From assembly GCA_034437455.1 (NCBI GenBank), contig DAOTUB010000076.1, positions 1 through 63,669 on the forward strand: a DNA stretch of 63,669 nt. Reading direction: 5' to 3'. A model generated the notes under the pieces. That model was not told the DNA's origin, ran no database searches, and saw only the letters and a list, made by a program, of their open reading frames with translations. Shown one piece after another: positions 17,291-24,044 of this stretch. Origin of the DNA: DAOTUB01 sp034437455 (GTDB taxonomy: Bacteria; Chloroflexota; Anaerolineae; B4-G1). A program made the translations under genes and the position numbers. Within the stretch, counting starts at the first letter, position 1. Each line of letters opens with the position of its first letter.

Positions 17291-18766
17291 TTATTTCTCA
17301 GTTTGCCTCCGGATCATCTCCGTCGTCGCCGTCGCCAGCCCGACCACCAGCCAGAAGAGTGTGACCGAGTGGTGAAAGTCGAGATTAAAGATGTAATGAT
17401 CGGCCAGCCCCCCCACCAGCGCCCCGATGATGCCGGCGTGCAGTCCCCACCACAACGACTCTAGCTCCGGGACAGTCGCCGCCAGCTCTCGATCGCGCCA
17501 GAAGCGGGCGAAGAAAACGCTCATCACGACGAGGAAACCGGCCAACCCCACCAGCCCCATCTGCTCGGCGATGAGCAAGTAGACGTTCGAGACGCCGATG
17601 TAGGTATCAATGTCGGGCGAGCCAGCAAAGCCCACGCCCAGCCAGGGATAGCGCCCGATCAGAATGAGCGCGTCTTTGTACTCGCCAAAGCGCATCTGCA
17701 TCGCCAGGTCTTCGCCCCGCACTCCCTCGATAAAGTGCGCGACGTAATCCTGCGTCTGAGGTAGAACGAGCAGGAGGGCCAGCGCCAGAAGCAGGATTAG
17801 CCACAGTTTGCGGTAGCGCAAGGTGGCGATGACGGCCAGCGCGGCCCCGATCCCCACCAACGAACCTCGACTGATGGTCAGCCCCAGGCAGAGCATCATC
17901 ACGCCCAGCATCGGCGCCAGGTAACGACGACGAAAGAGGGGACGTGAGGCAAAAAGCTGCGGCACTCCGATCCCCAGCGTCAGGTAGAGCAGGCTGCCGA
18001 GTACGTTGGGGTCCACCGAGGTGGAGACGGCCCTCATCGGCAATTCGGGGTCGTCGCGAATGTAGCGCAGGACGCTCGGCCCGGTGGGGTATCCCAGCCG
18101 CCTCAACGCGGAGAGGGCGCGGACTACGAAATCAGCCGAGATCTGATCGGCGATGACGTAGAGCAGCAGGCCGAGCGCGGCGGAGGCAAAGGCAGCCAGG
18201 AGCAACACCCGCACGATGCGCCGCAAGCGCGCCTCGCCCTGCACGGTGTTGACGACGAGAAAGAAGAGCGCCACGCTGAGCATGACCTCGGCAAAGTGGC
18301 GCAGGATGTAGGATGTCAGCGGGGCATGGGTCAAGCCAAAGACGAAGGAGCCGACCGCCAGCAGCATGAACACGCCGACGGGCAACGCCATTGGCAGCGT
18401 GCCCAGGGGCACGGCGACGAACGCTCGTTGATCGCCGGTGGCGATCTGGAGCATCCAGACGAAGAACAGCGCCCCCAATGCCGCGTCGAGAAAGGTGGGG
18501 GTGAAACCGATATCGAAAGGGAAGGAGGCAAAAGGCAGCAGGCAGACGACGCCGATGACCGACCAGTAGGCGACCTCAATGTCGCGCAGTATCCACAGGC
18601 CAATACCCAGCGCCGCCAGCCCCGCCCCCGCGATGAGGACGCCGAACTCGGCCAGCAACCAGCCGACCGCCGCTGCCAGCGCGGCGCACAGCACCAGCGT
18701 CGCCAGCGCAGAAAGCCAGCGATGGCGGGAGGTAAAGATGCGATAGAGCCAATCCTGGGAAGTCAT
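17291..18766 (-). CDS. O-antigen ligase/polymerase-like membrane protein (Wzy_C type)
   Basis: 491 aa with about twelve hydrophobic segments. Hallmarks are the long periplasmic loop between late segments containing RFGEYKDALILIGRYPWLGVG and the preceding LGLTISRGSLVGIGAAL, both typical of the Wzy_C/O-antigen ligase superfamily that transfers or polymerises lipid-linked glycans outside the membrane. It follows brnA by 26 bases on the same strand, but that is probably chance. The three GT-C glycosyltransferases upstream suggest a surface-glycan region. Confidence 0.85.
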   Translation of the reverse strand: MTSQDWLYRIFTSRHRWLSALATLVLCAALAAAVGWLLAEFGVLIAGAGLAALGIGLWILRDIEVAYWSVIGVVCLLPFASFPFDIGFTPTFLDAALGALFFVWMLQIATGDQRAFVAVPLGTLPMALPVGVFMLLAVGSFVFGLTHAPLTSYILRHFAEVMLSVALFFLVVNTVQGEARLRRIVRVLLLAAFASAALGLLLYVIADQISADFVVRALSALRRLGYPTGPSVLRYIRDDPELPMRAVSTSVDPNVLGSLLYLTLGIGVPQLFASRPLFRRRYLAPMLGVMMLCLGLTISRGSLVGIGAALAVIATLRYRKLWLILLLALALLLVLPQTQDYVAHFIEGVRGEDLAMQMRFGEYKDALILIGRYPWLGVGFAGSPDIDTYIGVSNVYLLIAEQMGLVGLAGFLVVMSVFFARFWRDRELAATVPELESLWWGLHAGIIGALVGGLADHYIFNLDFHHSVTLFWLVVGLATATTEMIRRQTEK

Positions 18767-18792
18767 GTTAGTCTGCGCCTGGATGCCGTACT

Positions 18793-19071
18793 CTAGCCAC
18801 CACTGTATACTTTTTGCGCCTCGGCATAGATACGGAGTGCGGTGTTAATCTGCCGTTCGCACTCATCTCCCTGGGCCTTGAACCATTCCCAAACGTCCGA
18901 GTCCACTTGCACCGTGACCGTGGTGAACTCTTGTGCCATCCGTAGACTGGCGCGTGCAAAGAAAGCCTCTGTCAGTGGCGGAATATCCGAGGTGTCAATT
19001 GTCTCATCAGTCAGCGCGTCAACGCGCTCCCAATTGGTCTCTGAGGACTTTTTCATACCGTTTCTGTTCAT
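18793..19071 (-). CDS. brnA: BrnA-type antitoxin
   Basis: 92 aa. Positions 60-85 show the ribbon-helix-helix pattern of BrnA: VTVQVDSDVWEWFKAQGDE followed by INTALRIYAEAQ, which binds the operon promoter and neutralises the toxin. The start is the ATG at 19071 (MNRNGMKKSSETNWERVDAL), which fits family length; the frame further upstream lies inside brnT. It overlaps the toxin gene by 53 bases, so the two are translated together. Confidence 0.88.
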   Translation of the reverse strand: MNRNGMKKSSETNWERVDALTDETIDTSDIPPLTEAFFARASLRMAQEFTTVTVQVDSDVWEWFKAQGDECERQINTALRIYAEAQKVYSGG

Positions 19072-19312
19072 GGCTTTGTGCCTTTCGTAGTGAGATAATA
19101 CGAATAGTATCCTTGCTACGTTCTGTATAGACCACAACTACAACGCGCGATTGGAGTATGCCAATACCAATCCAACGATCCTCATCGTAATCATCGCGAT
19201 CATCGAGCGCGACCAGCATAGGCCTGGTGAAAATTTTCCAAGCATCGGCAAAGTCCAGACCATGCTTTTGGATATTGGCTCGGTTTTTGTGCTTGTTCCA
19301 CTTGAATCGCAT
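19019..19312 (-). CDS. brnT: BrnT-type ribonuclease toxin
   Basis: 97 aa. DUF497/BrnT family: MRFKWNKHKNRANIQKHGLD, FADAWKIFTRP, then the core strands DRWIGIGILQSRVVVVVYTER and IRIISLRKAQSHEQKRYE. BrnT is an RNase of the RelE fold; type II toxin-antitoxin pair with brnA. The ATG at 19312 lies only six bases after the -10 box, so the transcript may be leaderless. A start six codons upstream would fall inside the promoter. Confidence 0.9.
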   Translation of the reverse strand: MRFKWNKHKNRANIQKHGLDFADAWKIFTRPMLVALDDRDDYDEDRWIGIGILQSRVVVVVYTERSKDTIRIISLRKAQSHEQKRYEKVLRDQLGAR

Positions 19313-19318
19313 GCTACC

Positions 19319-19347
19319 AATGTACCTCAACGGGGCAACATTGTCAA
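19319..19347 (-). promoter_or_regulatory. brnTA promoter
   Basis: On the minus strand TTGACA (19347-19342), 17-base spacer, TACATT (19324-19319). The predicted transcription start falls on or next to the brnT ATG. Confidence 0.65.
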
Positions 19348-19371
19348 ATAGCCATAGCCATTGCTATAGGA

Positions 19372-21585
19372 TCATCGCGTCTCTACGACAGTGGGAATTT
19401 CAATACTCTCCCCCGCACCATCCAGACGTGGCAACCGCGCCAGGGTTTGCAGATCGTACATCCCCACCATCAGACGATACTCGCCCGGCGGGAGATCGGC
19501 GGGCAGCGCCAACGGGTGCGGATCGGCGATGACCTCGCCAGCAGCCCACACCGTCGTCGGATAGTCGCCCATCAATGGCGGCCCGTCCCCTTGCGCCACC
19601 GGCTCGGGTTCGTCGCCAAGCAGGTGGACAAAGACCTGGTAATCGGTCGAGGGAGCCTCTCGCGCCTGCCAGTAGAGGGTCAGCGTGATCGTCTCTCCCG
19701 CAACAGCGCCCGACAACGGCAAATCATACCCTGCCAGAGACACTCCATCGGCCAGATCCACCGGCAATGGATGGGCCACTTGGTGCGCAGTCTCGGGCGG
19801 AGCGAGTTTTGCCTCTCCCACGCGAACCGCGCCCAGCGTCTCGCGCGCCTGGGTATCGTACAACCCCACCTCGACCCGCAGGCGGCTGGGGGCCGCTGCA
19901 TCGGGCACGACCGGGACGCGGTAGGGATCGCGCCAGACCTGGCCCGGCTCCCACAGGCTGGTGGGCGTCATCCCACAGGCCGGGTAGCGATTGATCTGTC
20001 CCGCCGGCTCGTGTCCTCGTCCGAGCAGTTTGGCAAAACTGACGTAATCCTTTCCGTCGGGCGCTACGGCCTCCCAGTATACCACAAGTTCGACGTTTCC
20101 GCCCCATGACACCGTCTGTGGTTGCACATCCCAACCCACCAGGCGAGCCACACCACCCACATCCACCGGCTCGACGCGGGCCTCGGCGGGTACATCGGCC
20201 AGGGTGAGCGGCTCAGGAGGGGCATAGGCGGGCAGGATGGAGACAAACGGGACCATTGCCGCGACGATCAAGAGAACCAGAGCGATGCCCAGTGTCACAG
20301 CGAGCCGGTAACGACGCGGCGACCACTGCTGTAAACCCACCGTCAGCAGCAGGCTGATGCCCGCGACGTCGGGAAAGAGCAGTCGGCCCTGGAACGAGAA
20401 GTAAATCCACGTCCAGCGCAGTACCGAGACGAAGAGGATGGCTGCCCAGAGCGCGGGAATCCACCACAGTCCTTTTGGCCTGCGCCGCACAACCCAGACG
20501 GCCAGCCCCACCAATCCAGCCAGAGAGAGCAAGTCGAAAAAGATATAGACCCAGCGCGGAGCCATCACGTTCACCGCGCCGAACAGTCCCCAGTAGGTCC
20601 AGCGGAATGTGACAAACTCGTCCAGCCAATCGCGGAGGGTGGGCACGCCCTCTCGCACGCCCTGGATGACGACAAAGACGTTCAGCCCCGTCGGATCGCC
20701 GTACAGCCGCCAGTTGCGCAGGAACCACCAGCCCGATAGCAAGGCAGCGATCCCAAAGACGATGGGCAACCCGACCAGCAACGGGCGCAGACTGCGGCGG
20801 CGATAACTGAGCCAGAGCATGAGGCAGCCGAACAGGATCAACGCCCCCAGGCCGCTCAACTTGGTGAGGAGAAAGAGGCCGACGGTCAGCCCTGCCAGGC
20901 CGTAACGCCGGAGGGGCAGCGGCCCCCGGAGGCCGTCGCGCACCAATCGCACGAACAGCAGCAGGTTGAGACAGCCCAAAAAGGCTGCCAGCGCGTCGTT
21001 GTTGACGGCGGCGTTGACGAACAAGAACATCGGGTTGAACGCGGTGAGGACGACCGCGCCCAGCACCAGCGTGGGGCGGTCAGGAAATAGATCGCGGGCC
21101 AGCAGGTAGGTCAGCCAGATCGTCCCGGCTCCCAATCCGAGCGTGAGGAAGCGAATCAAGTGGATCGCCAGGACGGAACCGCGCCACGGGAACCGCTCTC
21201 GTTCCGGGCGATGGAGGATCAGATTCTTGTTGCAGACCTGGGATGCGTCGCCGACAAAAGCGTGCCCGTTCATCCAGCGCACGTCGTGGAGATCGGAGGT
21301 GTCTGTCCAGGAGGTGAGCGCCGCCATCAGCACATAGTAGGCGGGAGGCTGGCCGCCATCCTGCAGCCAGGGGCAATCATCCGGCGGCGGCCACGTGCAA
21401 ATGTCTGGATCGAGCACGGGCAGATCGTGGTGAGTCTGGACGTACTGGGCGTAGGGGTAGTGTTTGAACTCGTCGGAGGCCTCCAGCACCGGGGTAGCCA
21501 GACTGTAGACAATGCCCATAAGAATGAACAATGAGACAATGAGCAATGAACAACGCCTGGGGTTGGAGAGTAGAGATGGGATCAT
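19372..21585 (-). CDS. GT-C type membrane glycosyltransferase-like protein with beta-sandwich tail (1)
   Basis: 737 aa. The membrane half (about 1-430) has some ten hydrophobic segments and conserved loops shared with the next gene: DGGQPPAYYVLMAAL, ERFPWRGSVLAIHLIRF, LTAFNPMFLFVNAAVNNDAL, FLLTKLSGLG and SGWWFLRNWRLYGDP. An acidic pair after segment 1 (EASDEFKHYPYAQY) is where GT-C enzymes bind metal or substrate. The C-terminal half holds two beta-rich domains (GYDLPLSGAVAGETITLTLYW, FVHLLGDEP, GEYRLMVGMYDLQT), probably outside the cell. Likely uses a polyprenyl-phosphate sugar; acceptor unknown. Its ATG overlaps the stop of the preceding paralogue. Confidence 0.78.
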   Translation of the reverse strand: MIPSLLSNPRRCSLLIVSLFILMGIVYSLATPVLEASDEFKHYPYAQYVQTHHDLPVLDPDICTWPPPDDCPWLQDGGQPPAYYVLMAALTSWTDTSDLHDVRWMNGHAFVGDASQVCNKNLILHRPERERFPWRGSVLAIHLIRFLTLGLGAGTIWLTYLLARDLFPDRPTLVLGAVVLTAFNPMFLFVNAAVNNDALAAFLGCLNLLLFVRLVRDGLRGPLPLRRYGLAGLTVGLFLLTKLSGLGALILFGCLMLWLSYRRRSLRPLLVGLPIVFGIAALLSGWWFLRNWRLYGDPTGLNVFVVIQGVREGVPTLRDWLDEFVTFRWTYWGLFGAVNVMAPRWVYIFFDLLSLAGLVGLAVWVVRRRPKGLWWIPALWAAILFVSVLRWTWIYFSFQGRLLFPDVAGISLLLTVGLQQWSPRRYRLAVTLGIALVLLIVAAMVPFVSILPAYAPPEPLTLADVPAEARVEPVDVGGVARLVGWDVQPQTVSWGGNVELVVYWEAVAPDGKDYVSFAKLLGRGHEPAGQINRYPACGMTPTSLWEPGQVWRDPYRVPVVPDAAAPSRLRVEVGLYDTQARETLGAVRVGEAKLAPPETAHQVAHPLPVDLADGVSLAGYDLPLSGAVAGETITLTLYWQAREAPSTDYQVFVHLLGDEPEPVAQGDGPPLMGDYPTTVWAAGEVIADPHPLALPADLPPGEYRLMVGMYDLQTLARLPRLDGAGESIEIPTVVETR
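21526..21554. repeat. Degenerate 7-bp tandem repeat at the 5' end of GT-C gene 1
   Basis: GAACAAT-type units (GAACAAT, GAGACAAT, GAGCAAT, GAACAAC) about 30 bases inside the start codon, within the first membrane segment. Confidence 0.6.
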
Positions 21586-24035
21586 GGAATGGTCACTCTG
21601 CCAGCGATGATGGCGTCATTTTCGAAGCGGACGCCCAGGCCATCGTAGGCCGGCAACCGCTCGCCGGTTTCGGAATGGTACATGCCCACCATGAGCGTGC
21701 AGTGGCACGGCGAGAGCGCCTCATCCACGGTCAAGTGGTATAGATCGCGCAACACGTCGCCGGAGATCCAGAAGGAGGTGCGGTACTCGCCCTCCAGCGG
21801 AGGATGATCCTCCTGGGCTACGAGGACGCCGTTCTCATCTATCAGGTGGACAAAGACGGTATAGTCGGCGTCGGGGGTCGCCTCGGCGCGCCAGACGAGG
21901 GTGATGGTGAAAGGTTCGCCGGACCGTACCCCCCCCTCAGTCCCCCCCAAGGGGGGGGAGGTAGCATCCACCCCCGTGGTGGGGGAGGTAGCATCCTCTG
22001 TCCCCTCCCCCCTTGGGGGAGGGTTAGGGTGGGGGCCAAGGTCGTAGCCCACCAACGTAATGGCCTCGCCGAGACGCGCTCCCACCGGATGGGTAACGTC
22101 GTCGGAGAGCGGTTCGAGCGGACGGAGCGGTACGAGATCCAACAGCGCCAGGTCGAGCGGCGGCTGATCGGGGGAGCGCCTGGCGCTCAGATGACCCTCG
22201 CCTCGGGCGTGAAGCCCGGCGTGGAGCGCGGCGATGGTCGGGGCCTCGGCGTTGGACGCAGGAGACAGGACGTAGCGGTCGCGGTAGATCGCGTCCGACT
22301 TCCAGAGCGTGGGCGGGAAATTCCCCCCGCCGGGGTAGCCATCCATCCCGGTGATAGGCTCCATGTCGCGCCCAAGAAGCTGGACAAAGGCGATCAGGTC
22401 CTCCTGTGGCGGTCCCTGCGCCCGCCAGTAAAGGCTCACCGGCGCAGGCTTCCCGGGATGCGCCTCCTCCACTTCGATGTGGCCGCCCAAAAGTTGGATC
22501 GGCGTTCCGTCAAAGATCAAGTCGAGACGTTCCATCTCTGCGGGTAGTTGGCTCTCCTGGATCGTTTCCGGCACGGCATACGCCGGCAGGATGAAGACAA
22601 AGAGGGAAATGAGCGCGAGCGCCAGATGTCCCCCGCCCACCAGCGCCGCCAGGCCGGATCTCCAACGGATCGGGACGAGACGGCTCAGGCCGAGCATCAG
22701 GAAAATGGAGATGGGGGCGACGACGGGCATCAGGTAGCGACCTTGCGATCCCAGGACGATCATGATAAAGCGCCAGACGGAGCCAAAGATGAGCAGGAAA
22801 GCAGAGGCCAGAATCAATAAGCCCATCTGCGCCGATCTGGTTGCCCGGCGCGAGGTCCATTGCTCTATCAAAAAGACGATCAGCCCCAGGAGGCCCGCGC
22901 GCACCAAAAACCACCAGACGCGGTACATCCACCCGGCGACGGACACGTTGAACCAACCGAACATCGCCCAGTAGGACATCTCCAGGCCGTGCAGTTGGGG
23001 GATCACGTCGAAAAATCCGATCGGCTCTGGGCGGACGGTGGCGGTGTGGCTGAGCCAGGCGTCCACGCCCATCAGTTCGCCGTAGAGGAACAGGTTGCGC
23101 AGGAACCACCAGCCGCAGACGAGGGCAGTGGCGCCGAATAAAATGGCGGCGTTTGTGAGTAACTGCCGGAGAAACCGGGTTTTGTCGTAAGCGGAGCGAC
23201 AAAACCCGGTTTCTTGCCTTTGTTGCAGAACATCAAAGAGGAAAGCCAGAGCGACGGCGGGGCCGAGGGTGACGCCGCTGAGCTTGGAGAGCGCCGCCAG
23301 GCCGAGCGCCGCGCCGGTCAGCGCCAATCCGCGCCGCGACAAGCCGCGCACCGCCAGCCGCACCGCGCCCCAGACGACGAGCGAGCCGAAAGCGGTCACG
23401 GCGGCGTCGTTGCTCACCCGCGCGGTGGTAAAGATGAACATCGGATTGAAGGCGGTAAGCGCGGCCGCACCCAGGGCCAGCCAGCGGCGGTCGGGGCCTC
23501 GTCCCGTAGGAGCCGATGCTCCTACGGGGAAGAATTCCAACGCAATGCCGTAGGTCGCCACGACAGCGAGCACCCCCAGCGCGGTCGAGACGAGGCGAGC
23601 GATATGCACCGTGAGGGGTGTTCCGCGCCAGGGAAACTGTTCGGCAGAGGTATGGACCAGAAAGTTCTTGTTGCCAACCCGGCCGGGGTCTCCCATCGCG
23701 TGGTAGGGGTTTCGCCACATCCAATCGCGAACGTCCACGTCATCGGGCACCCAAAAGGTCACGGCAGCGCAGAGCGCGTAATACAGGGGCGGGTGGCTCG
23801 CCACGTAGCCGGTCACTCGCTGCCCCGAAGGCGCGCCCTGCACCGGCAACCCCCGCCCCTCGGTCAGCTCGTGGATGTAGGAATAGTGGCCGTTGGCGTC
23901 GGGGGATTCAAAGATCGGAATGGTCGCGCCGTAGAGCACGGATAGGACGACGAAGAATAAAAGGAGGACGACGAATAACGAATGACGAACGAACAGTGAT
24001 CGGATTCGAGATTTGGGGGTTACGGTTGGATTCAT
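21582..24035 (-). CDS. GT-C type membrane glycosyltransferase-like protein with beta-sandwich tail (2)
   Basis: 817 aa, paralogue of the next gene in the run: ESPDANGHYSYIHEL after segment 1, SHPPLYYALCAAVTFW, QFPWRGTPLTVHIARL, LTAFNPMFIFTTARVSNDAA, ALSKLSGVTLGP, CGWWFLRNLFLYGE. The C-terminal beta-rich domains end DYTVFVHLIDENG and LMVGMYHSETG. It is longer than its paralogue partly because of two in-frame repeat insertions: VGASAPTGRGP (palindrome 23503-23528) between FFP and DRRW, and about 35 residues from a G/C-rich repeat (21927-22040). Its neighbours overlap it (ATGA) or lie 9 bases away, so the three genes form one operon. Confidence 0.78.
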   Translation of the reverse strand: MNPTVTPKSRIRSLFVRHSLFVVLLLFFVVLSVLYGATIPIFESPDANGHYSYIHELTEGRGLPVQGAPSGQRVTGYVASHPPLYYALCAAVTFWVPDDVDVRDWMWRNPYHAMGDPGRVGNKNFLVHTSAEQFPWRGTPLTVHIARLVSTALGVLAVVATYGIALEFFPVGASAPTGRGPDRRWLALGAAALTAFNPMFIFTTARVSNDAAVTAFGSLVVWGAVRLAVRGLSRRGLALTGAALGLAALSKLSGVTLGPAVALAFLFDVLQQRQETGFCRSAYDKTRFLRQLLTNAAILFGATALVCGWWFLRNLFLYGELMGVDAWLSHTATVRPEPIGFFDVIPQLHGLEMSYWAMFGWFNVSVAGWMYRVWWFLVRAGLLGLIVFLIEQWTSRRATRSAQMGLLILASAFLLIFGSVWRFIMIVLGSQGRYLMPVVAPISIFLMLGLSRLVPIRWRSGLAALVGGGHLALALISLFVFILPAYAVPETIQESQLPAEMERLDLIFDGTPIQLLGGHIEVEEAHPGKPAPVSLYWRAQGPPQEDLIAFVQLLGRDMEPITGMDGYPGGGNFPPTLWKSDAIYRDRYVLSPASNAEAPTIAALHAGLHARGEGHLSARRSPDQPPLDLALLDLVPLRPLEPLSDDVTHPVGARLGEAITLVGYDLGPHPNPPPRGEGTEDATSPTTGVDATSPPLGGTEGGVRSGEPFTITLVWRAEATPDADYTVFVHLIDENGVLVAQEDHPPLEGEYRTSFWISGDVLRDLYHLTVDEALSPCHCTLMVGMYHSETGERLPAYDGLGVRFENDAIIAGRVTIP
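21927..22040. repeat. G/C-run repeat inserted in frame in GT-C gene 2
   Basis: About 114 bp of C and G runs with several self-complementary segments (CCCCCCCAAGGGGGGG; CCCCCTTGGGGGAGGG) and two direct copies of GGGGGAGGTAGCATCC. It encodes PHPNPPPRGEGTEDATSP and a second DATSPPLGGTEGG block, absent from the aligned position of the paralogue at 19372-21585. Confidence 0.8.
23503..23528. repeat. In-frame palindromic element in GT-C gene 2
   Basis: CCCGTAGGAGC - CGAT - GCTCCTACGGG: perfect 11-bp arms, 4-base loop. It encodes P-VGASAPTG and accounts for 11 extra codons relative to the paralogue. Confidence 0.85.
23970..23997. repeat. Degenerate 7-bp tandem repeat at the 5' end of GT-C gene 2
   Basis: Four units GACGAAT, AACGAAT, GACGAAC, GAACAGT close to the start codon, encoding part of SLFVRHSLFVV. 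Confidence 0.55.
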
Positions 24036-24044
24036 GTTTGCCTT

